Positions 16,732-25,466 of a stretch of DNA of 64,000 nt are shown here, piece after piece; the first letter of the stretch is position 1, and every line of letters starts with the position of its first letter. Origin of the DNA: Sphingomonas sanxanigenens (GTDB lineage: Bacteria > Pseudomonadota > Alphaproteobacteria > Sphingomonadales > Sphingomonadaceae); assembly GCA_003240855.1 (NCBI GenBank), contig QFNN01000001.1:1-64000 (forward strand), written 5' to 3'. Below the pieces are notes generated by a model. The model saw only the letters and a program-made list of their open reading frames with translations, had not been told where the DNA came from and made no database searches. Position numbers and translations under genes: made by a program.

Positions 16732-17645
16732 TTGCCCTGTCCGCTGTGGATTTCGGCGATATAGCCGCCGGGAAACTGGACCATCGCGGCCTTGCGCGCG
16801 CCATCGGTCCACGGACCCGCGAGCAGTGTGACGCCGGCGGCCTTCGCCTTGTCGAGCGTCGCGGCGAGATCGGCGACTTCATAGCCCGTCATGTCGCGGC
16901 CGAACGGCCAGGCGAGCTGACCGTTGGAGACGAGGACGACCATCTTGCCATAGCCCGATTCGATGCGGACGCGGCGGATCGTCTTGCCCGGCTGGCCGAC
17001 CTCATCGCCCGGCGCGGCTTTCTCGTCCGAGACGATGCGTCCATGCGCGAAGGCGGTCCAGCGGCCGATGAAGGCGTCGGCCGCGTCGGCGGTGAGATAG
17101 ATGCGGTTCTCAGGGATCGTGCCGAGCGGCGCGTAGCTGGGCTTCGCGGTATGCCAGTAAAGCTGCATGTTCACCCCGCCCGGCCACTGGATCAGCACAT
17201 CGCGGCCGATGGGATCGGGAAAGGTTTCGACCAGCCGGGTCGCGCCATGCTTCACCGCCGAAGCGACGGCGGCGTCCATGTCGCTCACCAGATAACCCGT
17301 GCGTTCGGCGCCGAAGGGATAGGGAATCGGCGTCTTGAAGCCGAAAACCGAGATGGTGCCAGCAGGCGTCAGAGCAAGCTGCGACATAGTCTGGCTGGGC
17401 GTCGGCGTGACCTGAAACACGCCCTGCCTGCTCGTCGCGCCGCCAAAGGTTGCGACGAAGCTGGCGACGAAGCGATCGAAATCGGCGGCGTCCACATAGA
17501 CATGGGTGGTGTCATATTGCGGGCCGACCGCATAGTCGGCGGTGGCGACGGGCGCGGGTGCGCGCGCGAAGGCCGGCGTCGCGGCGGGCGCGCCAAGGGC
17601 GATCGCAGCGGCGGCGAAGAGCAGCGTGAGGCGGTTGGCTTTCAT
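16728..17645 (-). CDS. Exported VOC (glyoxalase-fold) protein
   Basis: 305 residues from the ATG at 17645, with a signal peptide (LTLLFAAAAIALGAPAATPAFA reading, cleavage near the ARA). The mature part has two glyoxalase/vicinal-oxygen-chelate repeats: YDTTHVYVDAADFDRFVASF with PGGVNMQLYW, and a second ending in QFPGGYIAEIHSG. The histidine and glutamate residues at the usual metal positions are present. The reaction is not assigned. Export to the periplasm is unusual for this fold. Confidence 0.75.
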   Translation of the reverse strand: MKANRLTLLFAAAAIALGAPAATPAFARAPAPVATADYAVGPQYDTTHVYVDAADFDRFVASFVATFGGATSRQGVFQVTPTPSQTMSQLALTPAGTISVFGFKTPIPYPFGAERTGYLVSDMDAAVASAVKHGATRLVETFPDPIGRDVLIQWPGGVNMQLYWHTAKPSYAPLGTIPENRIYLTADAADAFIGRWTAFAHGRIVSDEKAAPGDEVGQPGKTIRRVRIESGYGKMVVLVSNGQLAWPFGRDMTGYEVADLAATLDKAKAAGVTLLAGPWTDGARKAAMVQFPGGYIAEIHSGQGK

Positions 17646-17676
17646 CGGTGCAGTCCTTTGGATCGGGGAATGAAGT

Positions 17677-19620
17677 TCAGACGGCCCAGCAGCCGCAGCC
17701 GAGCGCGCCCCAGAAGCTCTGGACGTCTGCGGCCGGAACATTCGCGCCGAGGGCGGCGGCATGATCGTGACCGTGGACGCTGCAGGCCGAATGGCAGCCG
17801 CAGGCCGACGCCATCTTCTGCGCGGTTTCCGGCGCGCGATAATAGCCGCCGAACGTCGCGACCGGCGACCAGTCAGGCATCGGACGGGGGAGCGCGGGGG
17901 CGAGCGGCGCATAATCGCCCTCGCCATAGACCACCTTGCCGCCGAGCAGGGTCAGCACCGAACGGATGCCGACGATGCGATCCTCGGGCACCGAGAAATA
18001 ATCGTCCGAGAGCAGGATGAGATCGGCGAGCTGACCGGCCTTGACCTGCCCCTTCTTACCGACTTCGTTCGAGAACCAGGTATTGGCCTCGGTCCAGAGC
18101 CGGAGCGCGGTCTCGCGATCGAGGCGGTTGGCGACGGGATAGAGGCGCGTGCCGCCGACCGTTTTCGAGGTGACGAGCCAGGACAGCGACACCCAGGGAT
18201 TGTAGCTGGCGACGCGCGTCGCATCGGTGCCCGCACCGACCTTCAGCCCCGCCGCCATCATCCGCTTGATCGGCGGCGTACGCTCGGCGGCCTTCGCGCC
18301 ATAGCGCTCGATGAAATATTCGCCCTGATAAGCCATGCGGTGCTGGACGGCGATGCCGCCGCCGAGGGCTGCGATACGATCGATATTGCGGTCGCTGATC
18401 GTCTCGGCATGGTCGAAGAACCAGTTCAGGCTTTCGAGCGGGACGTCGCGATTGACCTTCTCGAACACGTCGAGCGCGCGGCCTATCGTCTCATCATAAG
18501 TGGCGTGGAGGCGCCAGGGCCAGCGCCGCTCGGCAAGCAGGCGGACGACGGGTTCGAGATCGCTTTCCATGTTCGCCGGCATGTCGGGCCGGGCGACGCG
18601 GAAATCCTCGAAATCGGCCGCCGAATAGACGAGCATCTCGCCCGCGCCATTGTGGCGATAGGTGTCGTCGCCGTCGCCGGGCTTCACCTTGGTCGACCAG
18701 GTGGCGAAATCCTTCAGCTCTTCCTTGGGCTTCTGCGTGAAGAGGTTGTAGGCGATGCGCAGCGTCATCTCGCCGTCGCGGTGAAGCTCCTCGATGATCT
18801 GATAATCGTCGGGATAATTCTGATAGCCGCCGCCCGCGTCGATCACGCTGGTAACGCCCAGACCGTTCAGCTCGCGCATGAAATGGCGCGTCGAGTTCTT
18901 CTGATAGTCGGCCGGCAGCTTCGGCCCCTTGGCGAGCGTCGCGTAGAGGATCGTCGCATTGGGCTGGGCGAGCAGCAGGCCGGTGGGATTGCCGGCCGCA
19001 TCGCGGACGATCTCGCCGCCCGGCGGGTTGGGCGTATCCCTGGTATAGCCCACCACGCGGAGCGCGGCGGCGTTGAGCAGCGCGCGATCATAGAGGTGGA
19101 GGATGAACACCGGCGTATCGGGGGCGATCGCGTTGATCTCCTCGATCGTCGGCAGGCGTTTTTCGGCGAACTGATGCTCGGTGAAGCCGCCGACGACGCG
19201 CACCCATTGCGGCGCGGGGGTGTTGTCGATCTGCTTCTTGAGCATCGCCATCGCGTCGGCGAGAGTCGGCACGCCTTCCCAGCGCAGCTCCATATTATAG
19301 TTGAGCCCGCCGCGGATGACGTGGATGTGGCTGTCGATCAGGCCGGGGATGAGGCGGCGGCCGCCGGCGTCGATCACATTGGCGGCGGGTGACGCGGCGC
19401 GAACCTCCTGCTCCGAACCGACCACGAGGATCCTGCCGTCGCGGATGGCGACGGCCTCTGCCTGCGGATTGGCGCGATCGAGCGTCGTGACCCTGGCGTT
19501 GACGATGATGAGATCGGTCTGCTGCATGGCGAATGTTCCGGTGGCTGAGGCCGCGGCGGCGGCGGCGATTGGGGCGGCGGCGACGCCGGCAAGCGTCTGG
19601 CGGCGAGTCAGGCGGTTCAT
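17677..19620 (-). CDS. Exported amidohydrolase with C-terminal Cys/His tail
   Basis: 647 residues. The N-terminus MNRLTRRQTLAGVAAAP carries a twin-arginine-like signal. The body is a YtcJ-type metal-dependent amidohydrolase (IIVNARVTTLDRANP, LIPGLIDSHIHV with the HxH metal ligands, later DHAETISDRNIDR and GAGTDATR). The final 45 residues are unusual: ACGCHSACSVHGHDH and GCGCW give five cysteines and four histidines. The start at 19620 follows AAGGA and overlaps the XapX stop as ATGA. The substrate is unknown. This is the central enzyme of the operon. Confidence 0.82.
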   Translation of the reverse strand: MNRLTRRQTLAGVAAAPIAAAAAASATGTFAMQQTDLIIVNARVTTLDRANPQAEAVAIRDGRILVVGSEQEVRAASPAANVIDAGGRRLIPGLIDSHIHVIRGGLNYNMELRWEGVPTLADAMAMLKKQIDNTPAPQWVRVVGGFTEHQFAEKRLPTIEEINAIAPDTPVFILHLYDRALLNAAALRVVGYTRDTPNPPGGEIVRDAAGNPTGLLLAQPNATILYATLAKGPKLPADYQKNSTRHFMRELNGLGVTSVIDAGGGYQNYPDDYQIIEELHRDGEMTLRIAYNLFTQKPKEELKDFATWSTKVKPGDGDDTYRHNGAGEMLVYSAADFEDFRVARPDMPANMESDLEPVVRLLAERRWPWRLHATYDETIGRALDVFEKVNRDVPLESLNWFFDHAETISDRNIDRIAALGGGIAVQHRMAYQGEYFIERYGAKAAERTPPIKRMMAAGLKVGAGTDATRVASYNPWVSLSWLVTSKTVGGTRLYPVANRLDRETALRLWTEANTWFSNEVGKKGQVKAGQLADLILLSDDYFSVPEDRIVGIRSVLTLLGGKVVYGEGDYAPLAPALPRPMPDWSPVATFGGYYRAPETAQKMASACGCHSACSVHGHDHAAALGANVPAADVQSFWGALGCGCWAV

Positions 19621-19877
19621 GCGCGGTCCTTTTCGGCATCGTCCTGCGCCGTCACCGGCAGGCCGAGTATCTTCTCGGCGCAATCGGTGCGGACGAAGGC
19701 GATCGCATCCTGCCCGGCGACAAGCTTCCTTGCTATGGGGAGCATCTGTTCGCCGACGAGCATGCCGAGCAGGCCGAGCAATGCGATGGCGGGGGGAGCG
19801 GGAGAACGGACCCCCATCAGGCTATAGACGATGCCGACGATCAGGCCGGCGCCGAGCGAGAGCAGATAGGGCTTCAT
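19617..19877 (-). CDS. XapX domain protein
   Basis: 86 residues, beginning KPYLLSLGAGLIVGIVYSLMGVRSPAPPAIALLGLLGMLVGEQ, which is the whole XapX domain with two membrane helices. A soluble tail of about 40 residues follows. The family has no known function but recurs next to isochorismatase-like and alpha/beta hydrolase genes, as here. The stop overlaps the amidohydrolase start by four bases. Confidence 0.9.
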   Translation of the reverse strand: MKPYLLSLGAGLIVGIVYSLMGVRSPAPPAIALLGLLGMLVGEQMLPIARKLVAGQDAIAFVRTDCAEKILGLPVTAQDDAEKDRA

Positions 19878-19899
19878 GTCCGTCCTCCCTTGTTGCGGC

Positions 19900-20718
19900 T
19901 CAGTCGCGGGCGAAGGCGAGCAGATCGGCGTTCAGGCGATCCTGGTTGATCGTCGGAATGGCGTGCGGCGCGCCTTCGTAGATCGACAGCGTAGCATGAG
20001 GCGCGATCTCGACCGCGCGCTTCGCGGTGATGTCGATCGGCACGACATGGTCGGCGTCGCCATGGATAATGAGCAGCGGCACGTCGATCTTTTTCAGATC
20101 ATCGGTGAAGTCGGTCTCGGAAAATTGCTGCACGCACAGATACTGGGCGTAAGCGCTGCCCGCCATGCCCTGCTGCCAGAAGGCGAGGCGCAGGCTTTCG
20201 TCCTTCGGAAAGCCGATGTCCCAGCCGAAGAAGGTGTCGGGGAAGGACAGGTAGAAGCCGGAACGATTGTCGAGCACCGCCTTGCGGATGCCGTCGAACA
20301 CCTCCTGCGGCAGGCCGTCCGGATTGGTCGGGCCGCGCTTCATCAGCGGCGTGACCGCGCCGACGAGGACCATCTTGCCGACGCGCCCGGTGCCGTGGCG
20401 GCCGACATAGCGGGCGATCTCGCCGCCGCCGGTCGAATGGCCGACGAGGACCGCGTCCTTCAGGTCGAGCGCCTCGATCACCGCCGCCAGATCGTCTGCA
20501 TAGGTGTCCATGTCATTGCCGGTCGCCGGCTGGTCCGAACGGCCATGGCCGCGACGATCGTGCGCGATGACGCGGAAGCCGTTCTCCGCAAGGAAGAGCA
20601 TCTGCCCGTCCCATGCGTCAGCGTTGAGCGGCCAGCCGTGCGAAAAGACGATCGGGCGGCCCTGCCCGAATTCGCGGTAGAAAATGCGCGTGCCATCCTT
20701 GGCCGTGACGTAAGCCAT
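19900..20718 (-). CDS. Alpha/beta hydrolase (chloroperoxidase/arylesterase type)
   Basis: 272 residues from the ATG at 20718. The fold signature is visible: oxyanion-hole region FSHGWPLNADAW, nucleophile elbow GHSTGGG (Ser about 97), acid HGDADHVVP and the final histidine in APHAIP. This subfamily includes non-haem chloroperoxidases and lactone/ester hydrolases. It is a soluble cytoplasmic enzyme. The longer frame to 20853 has no support. It is 22 bases upstream of the XapX gene and 76 bases after the isochorismatase-like gene. Confidence 0.88.
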   Translation of the reverse strand: MAYVTAKDGTRIFYREFGQGRPIVFSHGWPLNADAWDGQMLFLAENGFRVIAHDRRGHGRSDQPATGNDMDTYADDLAAVIEALDLKDAVLVGHSTGGGEIARYVGRHGTGRVGKMVLVGAVTPLMKRGPTNPDGLPQEVFDGIRKAVLDNRSGFYLSFPDTFFGWDIGFPKDESLRLAFWQQGMAGSAYAQYLCVQQFSETDFTDDLKKIDVPLLIIHGDADHVVPIDITAKRAVEIAPHATLSIYEGAPHAIPTINQDRLNADLLAFARD

Positions 20719-20794
20719 GGCTTGTCCTTTCAAATGAGATGATTTCGGGGAGGGGGTGGCCGGGCCGATCGTCGACCCGGCCGGGGACATCAGA

Positions 20795-21454
20795 TCAGTG
20801 GCCGCCTTCGGAGGCGCCGAACATCGCCTTGGCGTAGATGACGCCGAGACCATAGGCGCCGCCCCATTTCTTCGCGACGCCGGTCGTGAAGTCGTAGGTT
20901 TCAGTGCGCGCCCAGTCGCGCTGCAGTTCGAGCAGATACTGGAGCGAAGTCATCGGCTTGGCGCCGAGCTGGATCATGCGCTGCACGGCGCGCTCATGCG
21001 CCTCGGGCGAAATGTCGCCGCAGGCGTCTGCGATGAAATAGACGTCGAAGCCCTGATCGATCGCCGAAGCGACGGGACCGACGATGCAGACCGAAGTCCA
21101 CAGGCCGGCGAACACGAGGCGTTCCTTGCCGATGCGGTTCACTTCCGCGATCACGCCGGCGTCCTCCCAGGTGTTCATCGACGTGCGGTCGAGCAATTTC
21201 TTGCCGGGAAAGGGATCGGTCACCTCAGTGAACATCGGTCCGGAGAAGCTCTTCTCGGCGACGGTGGTGAGGATGGTCGAAACGCCGAAGCCGGCGGCGG
21301 CGTTGGCGACAAGCGCAGCATTGTTGCGCAGCAATTCCGGCGCGATCGACTTGGTCGCAAAAGCCATCTGCGACTGGAAATCGATCATGATCAGCGTGTG
21401 GTCGCCGGGCGAGATCAGGCTCTTTCCCGGGGTCGGCGTGGCGGTGATGGTCAT
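20795..21454 (-). CDS. Isochorismatase-family hydrolase (YcaC-like)
   Basis: 219 residues from the ATG at 21454 (ribosome binding site AGGAG). The cysteine-hydrolase fold signatures are present: LIMIDFQ with the catalytic Asp, the lysine in the KKLLDRTSMNTW region, and the nucleophilic cysteine in GLWTSVCIVG (about residue 117). YcaC-type members hydrolyse small amide or ester substrates, but most are uncharacterised. It is the first gene of the eight-gene operon. Confidence 0.85.
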   Translation of the reverse strand: MTITATPTPGKSLISPGDHTLIMIDFQSQMAFATKSIAPELLRNNAALVANAAAGFGVSTILTTVAEKSFSGPMFTEVTDPFPGKKLLDRTSMNTWEDAGVIAEVNRIGKERLVFAGLWTSVCIVGPVASAIDQGFDVYFIADACGDISPEAHERAVQRMIQLGAKPMTSLQYLLELQRDWARTETYDFTTGVAKKWGGAYGLGVIYAKAMFGASEGGH

Positions 21455-21570
21455 TGGACGTCTCCTGTCTGGTCGGTGCTTCCGGCCCCCGGCGGCGTCG
21501 CCTCCGTCTGCCTTGGCCCAATGGATACGCATCGCAATTCTATCGGAATACCCGCATAAATCTGTGAATG

Positions 21571-21581
21571 ATGTTCAACAT
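21571..21581. promoter_or_regulatory. Short palindrome ATGTTCAACAT upstream of the amidohydrolase operon
   Basis: A perfect 5+1+5 palindrome about 117 bases upstream of the isochorismatase-like start, in the 286-base divergent region. It is a possible operator for that operon. The binding protein is unknown. Confidence 0.3.
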
Positions 21582-21680
21582 ATTTGAAAGGACGAGCAGG
21601 GCATCCAGACGCTGAGCCAGAGCGCCATAATGTCACGAAGTGCTGGAAAAGGCATGCGACGCTGCTATGGTCGGCCTAAA

Positions 21681-21694
21681 TGATAGCGCTAACG
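21681..21694. promoter_or_regulatory. LacI-type operator, box 1 (TGATAGCGCTAACG)
   Basis: The core TAGCGCTA is a dyad. It lies 46 bases upstream of the deacetylase start and presumably controls the deacetylase-xylanase pair. It matches the other six boxes except at the last base. Confidence 0.65.
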
Positions 21695-21740
21695 CGCACG
21701 GCATGCGGTCGATTTGGCTGTGGCATGAGGGGATGAGGAT

Positions 21741-22667
21741 ATGGCGATCCGCATGGCGATCGGCGCGCTGGCGTTCACCGCCCTGACGAGTCCGGCCGCC
21801 GGGCTTGCCGTGAGCAAGCGCCCGGTGATTGCGATCACGATCGACGATCTGCCCACCCATGCCAGCCTGCCGCCGGGGGAGACGCGCGTCGCGATCGGGC
21901 GCAGCATCATCGCCGCGCTCAAGGCCGGGCGCGTGCCTGCGCGCGGTTTCGTCAACGGCGCGGCGATCGAAAAAGAACCTTTGTCGGCGCAGGTGCTCGA
22001 CGACTGGAGCAAGGCCGGGCTTCCGCTCGGCAATCACGGCTGGTCGCACCGCAATCTGGACCAGATGAGCGCGGCCGCGTTTGAGGAGGAACTGGCGCGC
22101 AACGAGCCGCTGATCGCCGGCGTCGCCGCCGGGGGGGACTGGCGCTGGTTTCGTTATCCCTATCTGGCCGAGGGCAAGGATCCGGCGAAACGCGACGCCG
22201 CGCGCGCCATCCTCGCCGCGCGCGGCTATCGCATCGCGGCGGTGACGATGAGCTTCGGCGATTTCGCCTATAACGATCCCTATGCCCGCTGCGTCGCGCA
22301 GCGCGACCGCAAGGCGATCGCCCGGCTGGAACGCGACTGGCTGGCGGCGGCAAGGGCCGAGGCGATCCGCGCGCGCGCGATGGCGCATACGCTTTACGGC
22401 CGCGACATTCCCTATGTGCTGCTGCTCCATCTGGGCGCGCTCGACGCCAGGCTGATGCCCCGGCTGATCGCGCTCTACCGGCGCATGGGCTTCGATTTCA
22501 CGAGCCTTGAGCAGGCCGAGCGAGACCCCGTCTATGCCGCCGATCTCGACCCTGCGTCGCCGGCCGCGATCCCGGGCCTCGAAGGGCGATTGCGCGCGGC
22601 GGGAAAGCCCGTGCCGCCATCCTCCCCGCTGCCCGAGGCGCAGGGCCGCATCTGCGCCGCGCGCTGA
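21741..22667 (+). CDS. Polysaccharide deacetylase family protein
   Basis: 308 residues with a signal peptide (ALAFTALTSPAAGLA) and a NodB-like deacetylase domain. Metal and catalytic motifs are AITIDDLP (paired Asp) and GNHGWSHRNL (HxxxH). In this context, followed 28 bases later by a xylanase, removal of acetyl groups from xylan is a reasonable role, but chitin or peptidoglycan substrates cannot be excluded. It is preceded by LacI-type box 1 and begins a two-gene operon. Confidence 0.8.
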   Translation: MAIRMAIGALAFTALTSPAAGLAVSKRPVIAITIDDLPTHASLPPGETRVAIGRSIIAALKAGRVPARGFVNGAAIEKEPLSAQVLDDWSKAGLPLGNHGWSHRNLDQMSAAAFEEELARNEPLIAGVAAGGDWRWFRYPYLAEGKDPAKRDAARAILAARGYRIAAVTMSFGDFAYNDPYARCVAQRDRKAIARLERDWLAAARAEAIRARAMAHTLYGRDIPYVLLLHLGALDARLMPRLIALYRRMGFDFTSLEQAERDPVYAADLDPASPAAIPGLEGRLRAAGKPVPPSSPLPEAQGRICAAR

Positions 22668-22695
22668 ACCCGACAGGAACGACAGGAGAGACCCC

Positions 22696-23847
22696 ATGAA
22701 TATCGATCGCCGCACCTTCGTTTCAGGCTCGGGCGCGCTTGCGGTCGCCGGATCCGCCCCCGCCCTTGCGCGCTTGGGCGACGGCGCTTCGCTGGCGGCG
22801 ATCGGCAAGGCGAAGGGCATCGCCTTCGGCAGCGCAATCGGCAAAGGCAATTTCGCTGACCCCGCCTATCGTGCGCTCAATGCGCAGCAATGCGCGCTGA
22901 TCGTACCCGAGAATGAAATGAAATGGTCGGTCACGCGCCCCAATGCCCGCCAGTTCAACTTCGCGCCCATGGACGCGATCGCCGCCTGGGCGAAGCATGA
23001 GGGGCTGGGCGTGCGCGGCCATACCCTGCTCTGGCATTCGGAGCAGTGGATGCCGAAATGGGTGAGCGACCATGATTTCGGTCCGCATCCGGGCACGGAG
23101 GCCGAACGGCTGCTGGTCGATCATATCATGACCGTGGCGGGGCGTTACGCTCCGCAGGTCGACAGTTTCGACGTGGTCAACGAGGCGATCGATTCGGATA
23201 CGGGCAAGCTGCGCGAGACGGCGCTGTCGAGGCATCTGGGCGCGGAACGGGTGATCGACATCGCCTTCCGCACCGCGCGCCGCGCCGCGCCGCACGCCCA
23301 GCTTGTCTATAACGACTATATGAGCTGGCGGTCGGACGACGGCGCGCACCGCGACGCGGTGCTGCGCCTGCTCGAAACGCTGCTCAAGCAGGGAACGCCC
23401 CTGGATGCGCTGGGTGTGCAGAGCCATCTCGGCAGCAAGTTCAGCGACTCGCCCGTGGGCCTCGGGTCGCTCGACGAGAAGGCCTGGCGCCGCTTTCTCG
23501 ACACGGTGAGCGGCATGGGGCTGGACCTGCTCGTCACCGAGATGGACGTGCACGACAATCCATTGCCGAGCGCGATCGGCCCGCGCGACGCCGAAGTGGC
23601 GGCGCATACGCGCGCCTATCTCGACCTGATGTTGTCCTATCCCAATTGCCGCACGGTGATGTGCTGGGGGCTCAGCGACAAATATAGCTGGCTCAACAAT
23701 TTCCGTCCGCGCGCGGACGGGCTGCCCAAGCGCCCCCTGCCCTATGACGCCCGCTTCCGGCCCAAGCCGATGCGCGATGCGATCGCGGCGGCGATGAAGG
23801 CGGCGACGGCAAAAGCGCCGCGCCCGCCGGTCAGAAACGCGTCGTGA
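22696..23847 (+). CDS. Endo-1,4-beta-xylanase, glycoside hydrolase family 10
   Basis: 383 residues that cut the xylan backbone. The acid/base glutamate is E163 in DVVNEA and the nucleophile E282 in VTEMDV; WHSEQWMPKW and GVQSHL are further family marks. The N-terminus DRRTFVSGSGALAVAGSAPALA looks like a twin-arginine signal, so the enzyme is exported to the periplasm or beyond. AGGAG precedes the ATG at 22696. Its last 17 bases overlap the end of the convergent GH28 gene. Confidence 0.95.
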   Translation: MNIDRRTFVSGSGALAVAGSAPALARLGDGASLAAIGKAKGIAFGSAIGKGNFADPAYRALNAQQCALIVPENEMKWSVTRPNARQFNFAPMDAIAAWAKHEGLGVRGHTLLWHSEQWMPKWVSDHDFGPHPGTEAERLLVDHIMTVAGRYAPQVDSFDVVNEAIDSDTGKLRETALSRHLGAERVIDIAFRTARRAAPHAQLVYNDYMSWRSDDGAHRDAVLRLLETLLKQGTPLDALGVQSHLGSKFSDSPVGLGSLDEKAWRRFLDTVSGMGLDLLVTEMDVHDNPLPSAIGPRDAEVAAHTRAYLDLMLSYPNCRTVMCWGLSDKYSWLNNFRPRADGLPKRPLPYDARFRPKPMRDAIAAAMKAATAKAPRPPVRNAS

Positions 23848-25399
23848 CCGGGCCGTCGATCTGGCGGTCGGCGAAGCCGCGGCTGTTGGCGAGGCGGAAA
23901 CCCGAGACGCGATCGAGCGAATAGCCGATGCCCTTGGGCAGCCGCATGCCTGAGAAATCGACGTCGGCGACATCCTCCAGCCGGAAGGCCGGGCGCGGAT
24001 CGGGAGCCGCCGTCGCGATCTCGACATTGCTCATGCCGAAGCGGCGGGCGTGGCGGACGAAGAAACCCGTCGCCGGCAGATCGCCGAACATCGTCGCCTC
24101 GGGATAGCCGAGCTCATTTTCGGGCGGGACGACGCCGGCCATCGCGGCGGGCGCGCCGCCGACATGTTGGAAATAGCTGTCGGCGATACGGACATCCTCG
24201 ATCGGGCGCTCGACAAGGCCGGCGATGACCGAGGGCAGGATCGTCGCGCCCGAACTGACGACATTCTGGATCAGCACGCGCTTCATCGACCCGATCGGCA
24301 CGCCGGCGGGGCCGCGCATCCGCTTGCCCACGCGCAGGAAGATCGGCGCGTCGACGATGCCGCGCATGGTGATGTTGCTGACCGCGACATCCTCTATGAC
24401 GCCGCCGTCGACAGTCTCGAAGGCGAGGCCGCGGCTGTCCTCGAACACGCAGTCGCTGATCGCGATGTTGCGGAAGCCGCCGTTGGACTCCGTGCCGAAC
24501 TTGATGCGCCCGTGGATATGGGAAGCGAAATCGGCGGGCATCTTGCGCCATGTGCCCGCGACGACCGAGCCGACTTCATAATTGCCGGTGACGAAGCAGC
24601 CCGTGATCGTGAGATTCTCGGTCATCCGCGCCTCGCCGAGCGCGAAGCTGCTCTTGGGGCAGATGCCGTCATCCCAGGGCGAATTGACCGTGCAGTTGCT
24701 GACGCGAACGTTGCGGCAGCAATCGATATCGAAACCGTCGCGATTGGTGTCGACGAGAACATTGTCGATGGTGAGATTGTCGACGCCGGTCGCGAGCAGT
24801 GCGAACCAGCCGCCTTCGAGGATGCGGATGTCGCGCAGCGTGACGTTGCGGCAATTTTTGAGGCCGATCGCCTTGTTGCCGGTGCCGGGACCGCTGGGAT
24901 CCTTCAGCCAGTTGTCCTTGCCGTCGCCGCGGCCAAGCCCCTTGCCCCAGATCAGCCCGGGGCCGAGGATCGCGATATCGTGGAGGCCTTCGCCCCAGAT
25001 CAGGCTGTTGCGCCAGTGCCCATGGCCGAAATCCTGATAGGCTCCCCAGTCGCCGATCGGATCGGGATGATCGTAACCCCGGCTTTCCGTCGGCGCTGCG
25101 GCGAGGATCGTCGCGCCATTGTCGATATAGAGGCTGACCTTGCTCTTCAGCCGGATCGTGTAGCTGGCATAGATGCCGGCCGGCACATAGACAGTGCCGC
25201 CGCCAAGCGCGGCGACATGATCGATCGCCTTGTTGATCGCATCGCTGTCGATCGCCTTGCCATCGCCCTTCGCGCCGAAGCGCCGGACGCTGACCCAACC
25301 TTCGCCGCCAATTGCGGACGAAGCGGCAAGCAACGGACGGGAAGCGCCTGCCAGCGCGATGCCGCCCGTCGCCAACATCAGTGAACGACGATCGAGCAT
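23831..25399 (-). CDS. Glycoside hydrolase family 28 protein (polygalacturonase-like)
   Basis: 522 residues, start ATG at 25399 after GGGAGG. The signal peptide has RR (LDRRSLMLATGGIALAGA). A pectate-lyase-type beta-helix follows, opening with VRRFGAKGDGKAIDSDAINKAID. Active-site features of GH28 are N-x-D (NRDGFDIDCC), the Asp pair in SPWDDGICP and RIKFGTE. The usual Gly-His-Gly motif is replaced by NYEVGS, so specificity may differ from plain polygalacturonases (rhamnogalacturonan or modified galacturonan are options). It follows the receptor gene on the same strand. Confidence 0.85.
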   Translation of the reverse strand: MLDRRSLMLATGGIALAGASRPLLAASSAIGGEGWVSVRRFGAKGDGKAIDSDAINKAIDHVAALGGGTVYVPAGIYASYTIRLKSKVSLYIDNGATILAAAPTESRGYDHPDPIGDWGAYQDFGHGHWRNSLIWGEGLHDIAILGPGLIWGKGLGRGDGKDNWLKDPSGPGTGNKAIGLKNCRNVTLRDIRILEGGWFALLATGVDNLTIDNVLVDTNRDGFDIDCCRNVRVSNCTVNSPWDDGICPKSSFALGEARMTENLTITGCFVTGNYEVGSVVAGTWRKMPADFASHIHGRIKFGTESNGGFRNIAISDCVFEDSRGLAFETVDGGVIEDVAVSNITMRGIVDAPIFLRVGKRMRGPAGVPIGSMKRVLIQNVVSSGATILPSVIAGLVERPIEDVRIADSYFQHVGGAPAAMAGVVPPENELGYPEATMFGDLPATGFFVRHARRFGMSNVEIATAAPDPRPAFRLEDVADVDFSGMRLPKGIGYSLDRVSGFRLANSRGFADRQIDGPVTTRF

Positions 25400-25423
25400 C
25401 AAACCTCCCGTCCGAAACCGACA

Positions 25424-25456
25424 GGGCTGGCGGACGCGCGTGGCGGCCGCCTGCCC
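25424..25456 (-). other. Hairpin between the receptor and GH28 genes
   Basis: GGGCTGGCGG (25424-25433) pairs with CCGCCTGCCC (25447-25456), nine of ten bases, with a 13-base loop. It begins ten bases after the receptor stop, without a T-tract on the minus strand. It may stabilise the receptor mRNA end or attenuate GH28 expression. Confidence 0.5.
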
Positions 25457-25466
25457 TGCCCCCTTA

